32,214 nucleotides of DNA. It comes from Pseudomonas sp. A-1 (GTDB lineage: Bacteria > Pseudomonadota > Gammaproteobacteria > Pseudomonadales > Pseudomonadaceae). Below, piece by piece: positions 15,361 through 22,583 of the stretch (within the stretch, counting starts at the first letter, position 1; each line of letters starts with the position of its first letter). A program made the translations under genes and the position numbers. The notes beneath the pieces are model-generated. The model saw only the letters and a program-made list of their open reading frames with translations. It made no database searches and was not told the DNA's origin. The stretch lies in the NCBI RefSeq assembly GCF_004801855.1, contig NZ_SSTC01000050.1, positions 1 through 32,214 of the forward strand. The letters run 5' to 3'.

Positions 15361-15591
15361 TCAGCAGGCGACCAGCTTGTCCTGCACCGACAGCCGCATC
15401 ACATAGCCGAGCTTGACCAGCGACGGCCCGACGATGGTCAGCATGTGCGAGCCGACCACCAGGCCGAGGCCGATGGCCTCGTCGAAGCAGTAGGCGCCGA
15501 GCACGCCGACGAGCAGGATGACCACGCCGGACACGACCAGATTGTTGGCCAGATGGAAGACTTTGCTGGGGGATTCAAGCACACCGGACAT
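15361..15591 (-). CDS. Small two-helix membrane protein, PpyR-like
   Basis: A 76-aa protein starting at 15591, where GGAGGT lies 7 bases upstream. It has two hydrophobic segments (about residues 18-35 and 40-57), with a conserved-looking tail SLVKLGYVMRLSVQDKL. The pattern resembles the small Pseudomonas inner-membrane protein annotated as transmembrane sensor/regulator PpyR. I know that family by name and general sequence only, so the match is tentative. It is convergent with the hydratase gene and unrelated in function to the steroid genes as far as I can see. Its promoter region would be about 15600-15770, where I see no clear consensus. Confidence 0.6.
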   Translation of the reverse strand: MSGVLESPSKVFHLANNLVVSGVVILLVGVLGAYCFDEAIGLGLVVGSHMLTIVGPSLVKLGYVMRLSVQDKLVAC

Positions 15592-15774
15592 CTCAGGTAC
15601 CTCCACAACGGGTTTCAGCAGTTGCAGAAGACCAATCAGGAACCGTGCCAGGCGGGCGGGGGCTTGCAGATCAATAACCTAGCGAAGAGCTCGGACATTT
15701 GCGGTCGAAACGACACGAAAAACAGCTGTCATAGCGACTACACAAGCGAGTCGGAATGACCCGCACGCCTTGCC

Positions 15775-15849
15775 GTGGGGTGCGCCCTGCGCACCATCCA
15801 GTGCGCCGTTTGTCCGCACGCGGACAAGGTGCGCACGGCGCACCCTACC
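15775..15849. repeat. REP-like palindromic element (GGGTGCGCC type)
   Basis: Outer inverted arms, GTGGGGTGCGCCCTGCGCACC (with one extra C) at 15775-15794 and GGTGCGCACGGCGCACCCTAC at about 15828-15848, flank an inner dyad (TTGTCCGCACGCGGACAA, 15810-15827). Sequence and structure are like dispersed Pseudomonas intergenic repeats. It lies in the 392-bp gap (15592-15983) between the PpyR-like and LuxR-type genes. The remainder of that gap holds the half-site array at 15915-15977 and no recognisable gene. Confidence 0.7.
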
Positions 15850-15914
15850 GGAGTATCTTGCTGAACGCCGCGCACGATTGTCCGGCCAGCTCCCGGAGCT
15901 GCCCAGTTGGCCCC

Positions 15915-15977
15915 TGAGCCGATTAATCCACCTATTCGGCTCACCAGATGAGCCGAATAACCGCCGCAATCGGCTCA
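15915..15977. repeat. Array of four GAGCCGA half-sites with central 10-bp hairpin
   Basis: Four alternating-orientation copies: TGAGCCGATTAA (15915-15926), TATTCGGCTCA (15933-15943), TGAGCCGAATAA (15949-15960) and ATCGGCTCA (15969-15977). The middle two form a perfect 10-bp stem with a 5-base loop. The array ends 7 bp from the LuxR-type gene stop. It could act as a terminator hairpin without T-run, a protein-binding array, or a REP variant. Confidence 0.6.
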
Positions 15978-15983
15978 CGCCCC

Positions 15984-17147
15984 TCAATCCAACGCCACCA
16001 CACTGCACAACAACAGCTGCACCAGCGCGGTCTGCCGCTTCACCCCGGTCTTGGCGAACACCGCGCGCAGGTGGCTGCGGGCGGTGTTGCGGCTGATGCC
16101 GAGGCGGCTGGCACTTTCCTCGAGAGTCAGGCCTTCGCCGAGCAGCACGGCCAGTGCGGCTTCGGCCGGGGTGAGCTGGTAGAGCTGGCGCAGCAGGGGT
16201 TCGGAAGGCTGTGCCGGGCGGCTGCTGTCGCGCAGGATCAGCTCGACGGCCGCGGCGCGGCCGGCTTCGGCGCTGGCGGTGAGCGGGATGCTGCGCACCA
16301 GTACGCTGAGGCCGCCGGGCTGGCCGCCGCGATCCAGGGCGATGGCCTCCACCAGGCCGCTGCCGTTGCGGCCGGCGGCGGCCTGCTTGATCAGTCGCCA
16401 CAGGCGGCGGTCGTCGCGCGGGGCGACGGCTTCGAGCATGCCGTTGTGCAGCTGCAGGCTGTCGCCCTCGGCGAGGATCTCCTCGGCGACCTTGTTGATC
16501 CGGCAGATGCCGCCGCTCTCGTCGAGCAGGATCGAGCCGATGCCGATGCGCTCCAGGGTGCCGACGTACAGCCGGCAGGCGCTCTCCACCCGGTCGAGGT
16601 GGGCGTACAGGCGCAGCGCGCGCCGCAGATGCGGCAGCAACAGGGCGCACAGAGCCCGCTCCGTCTCGCTGAACGGCCCGCTCTGCGGCGGGCGGCTCAG
16701 ACGCAGACGGAACTCGCGCTCGCGGCCGTCGTCGCTGCGGATGTCGGCGCCCATCATGTAGCGCACCTGCAGCGGTTCGAGAAAATCGCGGTAGATCACG
16801 CTGGCCAGCCACTCGCGCTCGTCGATCAGCTCCTCGAGCATCACCACGGTGTCGCGCGGCAGGTTGACGAACGGATCGACCGTGTACAGCGAGCTGCTGT
16901 AGAGGGCATGGATGTGCGGCCGCGCCTCGCCGGCGAACACCACCAGGCCGCGGTCCTCGGCGCTGGGCAGGCGGATGGTCAGCGAGGCGTAGTTGGCGCG
17001 GAACTGCCGGCGCAGGGCGTCGAGCAGGGCGTTCCACGGCTTGTCCTCGAGCAGGCCGTCGTAGACCAGGCCGATCAGCCCCTGCAGCTCGGCGTAGCTG
17101 GTGCCCGCAGCGAGGCAAGGGGCGCACGCGCCCCCTGCCCCGTCCAT
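15984..17147 (-). CDS. LuxR-type transcriptional regulator, TeiR/TesR-like
   Basis: A 387-aa regulator. The C-terminal GerE/LuxR helix-turn-helix spans about 323-381 (LTPAEAALAVLL, then LEESASRLGISRNTARSHLRAVFAKTG). The middle region about 195-235 (RIGIGSILLDESGGICRINKVAEEIL) looks like a PAS-type sensor. There is no receiver domain. Size and layout resemble TeiR/TesR, the LuxR-type activators of steroid genes in Comamonas. The start at 17147 overlaps the DUF1329 stop as TGATG, so translation is probably coupled. Being last in an operon with DUF1302 and DUF1329 genes, it likely senses a steroid and controls this locus. That role is inference from context and family resemblance. Confidence 0.85.
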   Translation of the reverse strand: MDGAGGACAPCLAAGTSYAELQGLIGLVYDGLLEDKPWNALLDALRRQFRANYASLTIRLPSAEDRGLVVFAGEARPHIHALYSSSLYTVDPFVNLPRDTVVMLEELIDEREWLASVIYRDFLEPLQVRYMMGADIRSDDGREREFRLRLSRPPQSGPFSETERALCALLLPHLRRALRLYAHLDRVESACRLYVGTLERIGIGSILLDESGGICRINKVAEEILAEGDSLQLHNGMLEAVAPRDDRRLWRLIKQAAAGRNGSGLVEAIALDRGGQPGGLSVLVRSIPLTASAEAGRAAAVELILRDSSRPAQPSEPLLRQLYQLTPAEAALAVLLGEGLTLEESASRLGISRNTARSHLRAVFAKTGVKRQTALVQLLLCSVVALD

Positions 17148-18523
17148 CACAGACCGCCCCGGCGGGCCGCCTCCGGTCCGAACATCGCCGGGCGGAAGCC
17201 CGCCACGTTCAGCTTGAAGCCCTTGGGCTGCTCGTTGATCAGGTTGAACGCCAGATAGGTGTTCTCCAGCAGGTCGTGGTACAGGCCGACACCGGCCTGC
17301 ATCGTCTGGGTCTCGTAGGCGTAGAAGAAGTTGAGCATCGAGGTGCGCCACAGCTCGCCGCGGCTGTCGTAGTTGTCGGCGACGATGGGGAACCAGGTGT
17401 CCTCGTCGATGTACAGGCGACGCTTGCCGTACAGGTGGCGATAGTCGGTCTTGAGGGTGCCTTCCAGCACCCACACGCGGTGCTTCTCGTAGCGCATGTG
17501 GGTCGGGTCGATATGGCCCGGCTTGAGCAGGTCGGCGTACTTCAGCTCCGGCGAGTGGATGCGATAGGCGTTGTAGGGGATGTACAGCTCCTTCTTCTCG
17601 ACGATCTTCCAGTCGTAGCGCTGGCCGGAACCGTTGAACAGCCGTACCTCATCCACGGTGATCGAGCCGCCGGTGCCGGGGAACGCCATGTCGAAGCCAT
17701 AGCCGGGGGCCTGGCGCACGCGGCGGGTGCCCGGGTCGTAACGCCAGCTCTGGCGCGGCTCGGTCTTGTCGTTCCAGAACTCCATGCCGGTGTTCACCTC
17801 GCCCTTGTCGCGCAGCGGCAGCAGGGTCTCGTTGAGGTAGAAGGACGACTGGCCGCTGGTGTCGCCGATGCGCCCCGGCTCCAGGTGCGGTGCCAGGTTC
17901 TTCGAGTGCACGCGGCCCCAGTTGACCTTGCCGTCGCGCAGCACATAGGCGTTGTCCGAGACGTATTCCTCGGTCCACGCGCGCACGGTGAACAGCGAGG
18001 CGTTCTTCAGCAGCTCCAGGCCGGTCTTCGGCAGCGGGAATGGCGTGCCGCCGGTCTTGGCCACCACGCCCTCGCCGTCATCGGTCAGGTGCGCGTAGCC
18101 GACGTTGGCCTTGGTCGCCTGGCACACGCTGTCGTTGAAGCGGAAGTCGCGGTGCGAGGGATAGACCGGCATGCGGAAGGTCTCCGGATACTGCCGGAAC
18201 AGCGCCTTCATGCCGTCGGTGAGGTGCTGCTCGTACTCGGCCATGTTCGCCGCGGTGATGGTGAACAGCGGCTTCTCGTCCGCATAGGGATCGAGCGGAT
18301 GGTTGCCGGTGCCCTGGAAATTCACATGGGGCGGCGCGCCCAGCCACTTGCCGGAATACTCCGGAATGCTGCCGTCGGCGTTGCCGGCGCGCTCGGCGCC
18401 CATGCAGGTGAGGGTGCTGCTGTCCAGCTGGGCCGCTTCATCGGTCTTGGCCAGTGCCGGCATGGCGAGCGCGAACAGCGCGCCGCAGGCGAACAGGCTG
18501 GCGAGTTGCGTGTGCTTCTTCAT
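17147..18523 (-). CDS. DUF1329 secreted protein (LolB/LolA-like fold family), copy B
   Basis: A 458-aa exported protein with a good signal peptide (MKKHTQ, hydrophobic core, predicted cut after ALA at residue 25) and a strong GGAGGG ribosome site. It shares with copy A (2878-4254) the order of motifs: TCMGAERAGNADGSIP, DPYADEKP, HRDFRFNDSVC, TRRVRQAPGYGFD, YRHLYGKRRLYIDEDTW and VADNYDSRGELW. It lies 15 bp after the DUF1302 gene, the standard partner, and its stop overlaps the regulator start. The pair is likely to move steroids across or within the outer membrane and periplasm. This is supported by repeated linkage of the families with hydrophobic-substrate catabolism but not proven by sequence. 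Confidence 0.9.
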   Translation of the reverse strand: MKKHTQLASLFACGALFALAMPALAKTDEAAQLDSSTLTCMGAERAGNADGSIPEYSGKWLGAPPHVNFQGTGNHPLDPYADEKPLFTITAANMAEYEQHLTDGMKALFRQYPETFRMPVYPSHRDFRFNDSVCQATKANVGYAHLTDDGEGVVAKTGGTPFPLPKTGLELLKNASLFTVRAWTEEYVSDNAYVLRDGKVNWGRVHSKNLAPHLEPGRIGDTSGQSSFYLNETLLPLRDKGEVNTGMEFWNDKTEPRQSWRYDPGTRRVRQAPGYGFDMAFPGTGGSITVDEVRLFNGSGQRYDWKIVEKKELYIPYNAYRIHSPELKYADLLKPGHIDPTHMRYEKHRVWVLEGTLKTDYRHLYGKRRLYIDEDTWFPIVADNYDSRGELWRTSMLNFFYAYETQTMQAGVGLYHDLLENTYLAFNLINEQPKGFKLNVAGFRPAMFGPEAARRGGL

Positions 18524-18538
18524 GGGTCCCTCCCCTTC

Positions 18539-20164
18539 TCAATAGGTGTACTTGGCGTTCAGCGACAGGTAGTCGCGATCCGCCAGGGTGCGGCCGTTGG
18601 CGATGTCGGCCGAGCCGAGGTAGCCGACGTAGGTCAGGCCGACCTGGAAGTTGCCCAGGTACTTGAAGTCGCCGCCGACGGTGATGCGCTTCTCGTCGCG
18701 GCCCAGGCCCGAATAGGCGCTGCCGGAGACGTTCTGGTTCCAGAACACCTTGGTGGTCAGGTCCCAGCCGCTGAACAGGCTCGGGTAGTCGAACATCGCG
18801 CCGACGCCGACCAGCGTGCTGCCGCGGGTCTGGCCGTCGTACTCGAAGTCGTCGAAGGTGCCGTTCTGAATGCCGCCGGTCACGACCAGATCCTCGACGC
18901 TGTCGATGCGCTGGTGCACCACCTCGCCCATCAGCGTGGTCTGGTGGGCCAGTGCGCTCGGGCCGATCATGTACACGGCGTTGAGGTTGCCCTGGATCAG
19001 GTTGCCGCGGGTCGGCGCGCCGTTGGACAGGTAGACCGCGGCGTCCTCGCGGTAGCTGAGATCGCTGCCGATCTGCACCGCATCGCCGAGCTTGGTGCTC
19101 AGGCTCAACCCGGTCAGGGCGATGTCGTCGAAGTAGCCGAGCTGGTAGGCAGGCGCGTTGCCCGGCCCGGTACCGCGGCCCACGCGCTTGAGCGAGGAGT
19201 ACTGGGTGTTGCCGGTGAAATCGAAGAACAGCGCCGGCACCCGGTCGTGGTAGCGGTAGTGGTAGAGGCCGACCTCGGTGTTCTGCGCCAGCTGGTAGCG
19301 CAAGCCCAGGCCCCACTGGCCATCGTCATCCGGCTCCACCTCGCCGGCGTAGTTGACCACTGCCCCCCCGGGCAGACGGAAGAACTGCGCGCCCGGTCCG
19401 AAGTAGTCGCTGCCGAAGAAGTCGCCCACCGGGTTGATCAGGGTCTCCTCCCACTCGTACTGCCAGAAGCCGACCAGGGTCAGGTCGTCGGTCAGCGAGA
19501 AGGATGCCGACAGCTGGCCGACCGGCAGGTAGGCGTCCTTGGCCTCGGTGCCCGGCACGTTGAACTTGGTGGCGTCCACCGGCGCCTGGCCCTGGCTGAT
19601 GTTCGGCCAGAACAGGCTCTCGCCCCAGGCCACCAGGTGGCGACCGGCCTTCGCCGACAGGTAGCGGTCGTCGAAATTCCAGCTACCGAACACGAAGGCG
19701 TCCAGCAGGCGGAACTCGCCGCCGCTGCGCTCGCGGGTCTTCTCGATGAAGTGGTCGTGGGCGCCGAACTTGTTGACGGTGGCCGGCGAGTCGTTGTCGT
19801 TGCTGCCGTGGTAGGCCGCATCGTAGAAGTGGCTGGCGCGGACCATGGCGCCGACGTTGTCGTGGCGCAGCAGCGCCTCGCCGAACAGGCTGACGCGGTT
19901 GGTGATCAGCGAACCACGGTCGAAGTTGCGCGTGCCGTCGTCGGAGTTGATATCGTTGAGGTACTCGTCGGCGGGCTTCTCGGTCCGCACCGAGGCGGTG
20001 TAGTTGACCGTCAGCGACGATTCGAGGGTGGTCGACTCGCCGAGTTCGAGGGTCGGCAGGGCGCTCGCCGCCCCGCTGCTCAATGCCACGGCCACTGCGA
20101 GCAACTCGCGCAGGTACGGCGGCTGGCCGGCGCGCCGGCACTCCTTTCTTGCTGCCTTGGGCAT
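18539..20164 (-). CDS. DUF1302 outer-membrane beta-barrel protein
   Basis: A 541-aa protein with an N-terminal signal (basic start, hydrophobic 20-35, predicted cut after ASA at residue 35). The long body is rich in alternating aromatic and polar residues and ends in NAKYTY, an aromatic C-terminus typical of outer-membrane barrels. Segments such as LLDAFVFGSWNFDDRYLSAKAGRHLVAWGES and FWPNISQG are characteristic of DUF1302. GGAGG precedes the ATG. It is the first gene of a DUF1302-DUF1329-regulator operon. DUF1302 proteins are common in clusters for steroids, terpenes and other hydrophobic compounds, so a channel or uptake role for steroids is inferred. It is not a TonB-dependent receptor, since no plug domain or TonB box is seen. 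Confidence 0.88.
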   Translation of the reverse strand: MPKAARKECRRAGQPPYLRELLAVAVALSSGAASALPTLELGESTTLESSLTVNYTASVRTEKPADEYLNDINSDDGTRNFDRGSLITNRVSLFGEALLRHDNVGAMVRASHFYDAAYHGSNDNDSPATVNKFGAHDHFIEKTRERSGGEFRLLDAFVFGSWNFDDRYLSAKAGRHLVAWGESLFWPNISQGQAPVDATKFNVPGTEAKDAYLPVGQLSASFSLTDDLTLVGFWQYEWEETLINPVGDFFGSDYFGPGAQFFRLPGGAVVNYAGEVEPDDDGQWGLGLRYQLAQNTEVGLYHYRYHDRVPALFFDFTGNTQYSSLKRVGRGTGPGNAPAYQLGYFDDIALTGLSLSTKLGDAVQIGSDLSYREDAAVYLSNGAPTRGNLIQGNLNAVYMIGPSALAHQTTLMGEVVHQRIDSVEDLVVTGGIQNGTFDDFEYDGQTRGSTLVGVGAMFDYPSLFSGWDLTTKVFWNQNVSGSAYSGLGRDEKRITVGGDFKYLGNFQVGLTYVGYLGSADIANGRTLADRDYLSLNAKYTY

Positions 20165-20240
20165 ACTGCCTCCGGATTATTGTTTTTCTGGCATTGCAGG
20201 CCCGCGCTCGGACAAAGCCACCACGCGGGCAGGTCCATGA

Positions 20241-20271
20241 CCCCGCCGCGCGTGAATCCGGCGCGGCGGGG
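20241..20271. other. 11-bp perfect GC hairpin upstream of the DUF1302 gene
   Basis: CCCCGCCGCGC (20241-20251), 9-base loop, GCGCGGCGGGG (20261-20271). There is no T-run on either strand. It lies between the PP2C-like gene and the DUF1302 start. It may partly terminate read-through from the upstream unit or be a leader hairpin. Confidence 0.55.
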
Positions 20272-20297
20272 ACGGGGCCAGTGTGGGAATGGGCGGG

Positions 20298-20315
20298 TGG
20301 GTGACACATCACCCA
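20298..20315. promoter_or_regulatory. Candidate operator of the DUF1302-DUF1329-regulator operon
   Basis: Perfect palindrome TGGGTGA-CACA-TCACCCA, about 135-150 bp upstream of the DUF1302 start. The spacing (4 bases) does not suit CRP/Vfr. A site for the LuxR-type regulator of the same operon is possible but unproven. Confidence 0.4.
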
Positions 20316-20385
20316 TTTGAGGGATATCCGGGCGATTGCAGGCGCCAGAGAGGCCTTTGCGCGCCCGGCGCGCGGGAGGGGCAGA

Positions 20386-21072
20386 TCAGTCCGCGATGAT
20401 GAACAAATTGTCGCTGTCAGGCGCTTGGATCACACGCATGGCCCCCGGGCTCAAGCGCAACTCGCTGGCATCGTCATGCACTCGCGATAGCGCAACTCCT
20501 TGCTGCCGATGCTCGTACCAGTATCCGTCGGTACAGAGCAGCAGTTCGGTACCGGTCGCTAGCATCGTCACCCGATGCTCCGGGGCGCAAAAACGTCGGG
20601 CATTCAAGGAGCGGGTCAGCAGATGTCTGGACGCGGGATCACTGGCCTGCGGGGTCGAGTGATAGAAGGGCTGTCTGCTCAGGGTGTGCGGGATCGTCAG
20701 CCAGTCGATTTGCCCATCGGGCTGACAGACTCCGGCCAGGCAGTCGCCGACATGCAGGACATCCAGCCGACGGCTGTTCAGATCGAGCCGCACGCAGCAA
20801 TAGCTGGCGATTTCGTGCAGGTAGTGCTGACGCAACTCACGCTGCCGCGCCTGCATCAAGCGAACGAGTGCGGATGCTTCAAGCGGTTCGTCCGCCGCCA
20901 AGGCATCGGTGATGATGCTAATCGCCCAGTGCCTCGCAAGCGCCTGCCCCTCGCCACGTTCGGCTCCGTCGACCAGCATGGCCAACAGGCAGTTTCCCTT
21001 GCGCCCCACAGCTGCTGCATCGTTGTTGGTGCGCGTCTGAGATCCTTGTTGGCTGGTCCACTCCACGCGCAT
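20386..21072 (-). CDS. PP2C-like protein phosphatase of a three-gene unit
   Basis: A 228-aa protein with the ordered motifs of metal-dependent PP2C phosphatases: RTNND (14-18, for the usual RxxNED), MLVDGAERGEG (Asp35), HVGDC (108-112, for GDSR), LLCTDGYW (Asp182) and DSDNLFIIA (Asp221). The main metal-binding aspartates are therefore present, although NED has become NND. The ATG overlaps the nucleotidyltransferase stop as TGATG, so the two are translationally coupled. Base composition is lower in G+C than the catabolic neighbours. A phosphatase with an AbiEii-like nucleotidyltransferase and a winged-helix protein is a combination I do not recognise as a named system. It might reverse or sense a modification linked to the nucleotidyltransferase. 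That role is speculative. Confidence 0.82.
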   Translation of the reverse strand: MRVEWTSQQGSQTRTNNDAAAVGRKGNCLLAMLVDGAERGEGQALARHWAISIITDALAADEPLEASALVRLMQARQRELRQHYLHEIASYCCVRLDLNSRRLDVLHVGDCLAGVCQPDGQIDWLTIPHTLSRQPFYHSTPQASDPASRHLLTRSLNARRFCAPEHRVTMLATGTELLLCTDGYWYEHRQQGVALSRVHDDASELRLSPGAMRVIQAPDSDNLFIIAD

Positions 21073-21782
21073 CAGCCGTGTTCCCCGGCCAGCGCTTCCA
21101 AGCGGGCGAAAAGCAGCGCCTCGCGCTCCCGGGAGCCATAGGCCTGACTGGCGACGGCGTACTCGAAATCGGCATCAGCGAGCAAACTGGACAGTTCCCG
21201 AGCAATGTAACTGCGCACCTCGGCAGCCGCAGCGCGGATCTCTTCCAGCAGCTCCTCCCTCCCGTCGACCAGGTTGAGAATGTCCTCGATATCCCGGCTG
21301 GACAGTGCATCGCCACCACCACGTCCTTTATAGGCCTCCAGCTTGGTGGCGACAAAGTAGACGGGGTGGACCAGATTGATGGTGGTCTCCTTGTCCAAGG
21401 CATAGACCGTCGAGGTCGCCATCGCCTCCCGGTACCAGCGGTTGCTGAAACCCAGCACCTGCTCGTCGTCGGGCATGAAGTCGACGCGCAGATCGCCCAG
21501 GCGCATGGCGCAGATCGGAAAGTCGTCATCCATCTCCGCGACATCCAGACGGAAACCACGCCGGATCAGTTGCTCCTGCAGAGAGGAGAAGCCTGTGTAG
21601 CTCATGACATGCACGATCAGGTCGACATCGTCGGTGCTGCGCACCTGCTCGCGGGTGAAGGCATCGGTCAACAGCAGGCCGGTGGTGCACCCACCGACGA
21701 AAGTCATCTGCCGACACAGATCCGGTCCCAGAGCCTTGGCGACCAGCTTGAGCATGTCTCTCTGGGTGTTGAATGTCGTCAT
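21072..21782 (-). CDS. AbiEii-like nucleotidyltransferase (putative toxin)
   Basis: A 236-aa nucleotidyltransferase. Motif I is spread over VGGCTTGLLL (29-38) and STDDVDLIV (49-57), giving the DxD pair Asp52/Asp54. A third acidic residue is Asp101 in LRVDFMP. The segment TKLEAYKGRGGGDALSSRDIEDI (146-168) resembles the K..A...R....D..DI motif of AbiEii/AbiGii and MenT-type toxins. The start at 21782 overlaps the upstream winged-helix gene stop by 4 bp (ATGA). Relatives inhibit growth by adding nucleotides, for MenT to the tRNA acceptor stem. All visible catalytic residues are intact, so it could be an active toxin or an antibiotic-resistance-like nucleotidyltransferase. Its upstream partner is a plausible antitoxin by analogy with AbiEi. 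Confidence 0.82.
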   Translation of the reverse strand: MTTFNTQRDMLKLVAKALGPDLCRQMTFVGGCTTGLLLTDAFTREQVRSTDDVDLIVHVMSYTGFSSLQEQLIRRGFRLDVAEMDDDFPICAMRLGDLRVDFMPDDEQVLGFSNRWYREAMATSTVYALDKETTINLVHPVYFVATKLEAYKGRGGGDALSSRDIEDILNLVDGREELLEEIRAAAAEVRSYIARELSSLLADADFEYAVASQAYGSREREALLFARLEALAGEHG

Positions 21783-22426
21783 CGGATCTCTAGGCGCTCC
21801 TTGAGCAGGCTCGTGGCCAGATTGCTCTCGCGCGGCTGGCCAAGGCGGATGGCATCGATCAGCGCCATCAGCGCGTACATCTCCGGATCCCGCTTGGCGG
21901 CATAGGTCGCCGTCTTGAACAGCGGCTCGACCTTCAGCCCCTTGGTGTTGCCGTAGGCATCGGGCCAGACCAGCAGGTGCTCGCCGGCACTCAGCAACCT
22001 GCCCGCCAGCACCGGAGCAGCGAAGGAAGTGCCGATGCCCCTGGTCAGCTCCCCGGCACGCGCAGGGAACACATATTTCAGACCATGAACGATAAACTCC
22101 AGCAGCACCCTGGTATTGGCACGCGGCACGCCCAGCTTGCGATCCTCCCTGGCCAGACCGATGTCCATGCAATGCTTCAGCGAGCGGTTGATCTGCGTCT
22201 TGCTGATGCCGGTCTGCAGCTCCAGGGCGCGCGCCGTGTAGAGCGACGGACTTCCGACCGGCAGTGCAGCCAGATCCACCTCGCCCGGATGTTCCGGGGC
22301 GTTCTCCTCACTCCAGTCCTGCCAGTCGTGGGGCCAGGCCTTGTCCGAAACTTCTGCACGGGCAGCCATTTCCTGCCGCTGCAGGCAGACCAGTTTCAGC
22401 AGCACCCCTATATCTTGACTTTTCAT
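21779..22426 (-). CDS. Winged-helix DNA-binding protein (putative antitoxin/repressor)
   Basis: A 215-aa protein starting at 22426. A longer reading upstream would translate the palindrome at 22444-22469 and is unlikely. Residues about 60-100 (YTARALELQTGISKTQINRSLKHCMDIGLA) look like a winged helix-turn-helix. The rest, rich in conserved-looking segments (FIVHGLKYVFPARAGELTRGI, HLLVWPDAYG, GLKVEPLFKTA), is not a domain I can name. The ribosome site is weak (TGGTGG). It is the first gene of an overlapping trio with the nucleotidyltransferase (4-bp overlap) and the PP2C-like gene. The 26-bp palindrome directly upstream suggests autorepression as in AbiE systems. The antitoxin role is inferred from position and DNA-binding fold. 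Confidence 0.78.
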   Translation of the reverse strand: MKSQDIGVLLKLVCLQRQEMAARAEVSDKAWPHDWQDWSEENAPEHPGEVDLAALPVGSPSLYTARALELQTGISKTQINRSLKHCMDIGLAREDRKLGVPRANTRVLLEFIVHGLKYVFPARAGELTRGIGTSFAAPVLAGRLLSAGEHLLVWPDAYGNTKGLKVEPLFKTATYAAKRDPEMYALMALIDAIRLGQPRESNLATSLLKERLEIR

Positions 22427-22443
22427 GACCACCACAGAGCCTA

Positions 22444-22469
22444 TGTCCCAGGTCCCGGGACCTGGGACA
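22444..22469. promoter_or_regulatory. Perfect 26-bp palindromic operator of the three-gene unit
   Basis: A 13-base half-site TGTCCCAGGTCCC followed directly by its exact complement, with no spacer and no mismatch. It lies 17 bp upstream of the winged-helix gene ATG. Its place near the expected promoter suggests binding of a symmetric repressor dimer, probably the winged-helix protein. It is too close to the start and lacks a T-run, so it is not a good terminator. Confidence 0.75.
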
Positions 22470-22583
22470 ATGCTCATTGAGAGAAACCAGAAAAGCAAGA
22501 ACCACCTGTCGAACACATCACGACAACCCAGATGTCAGGGCCAGAGCTCCAACGACGGCCAGAGAGAGCGACCGACCCACTCA

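Noticed and set aside
17147-17474. N-terminal extension of the LuxR-type regulator into the DUF1329 gene
   Set aside because: The extension would overlap the DUF1329 coding sequence by over 300 bases and is Arg-rich frame-shadow sequence. The ATG at 17147 couples to the upstream stop and gives the family-typical length.
20298-20315. CRP/Vfr or FNR/Anr site
   Set aside because: The half-sites GTGA and TCAC are 4 bases apart, not the 6 needed for CRP/Vfr, and they do not match the TTGAT of FNR/Anr.
17276-20320. Very long open frame (over 1000 codons) on the plus strand
   Set aside because: It runs antisense to the DUF1329 and DUF1302 genes, whose signal peptides, motifs and ribosome sites are clear. 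Its translation is rich in His, Val, Arg, Gly and Ala with no domain, the usual artefact of high third-position G+C.
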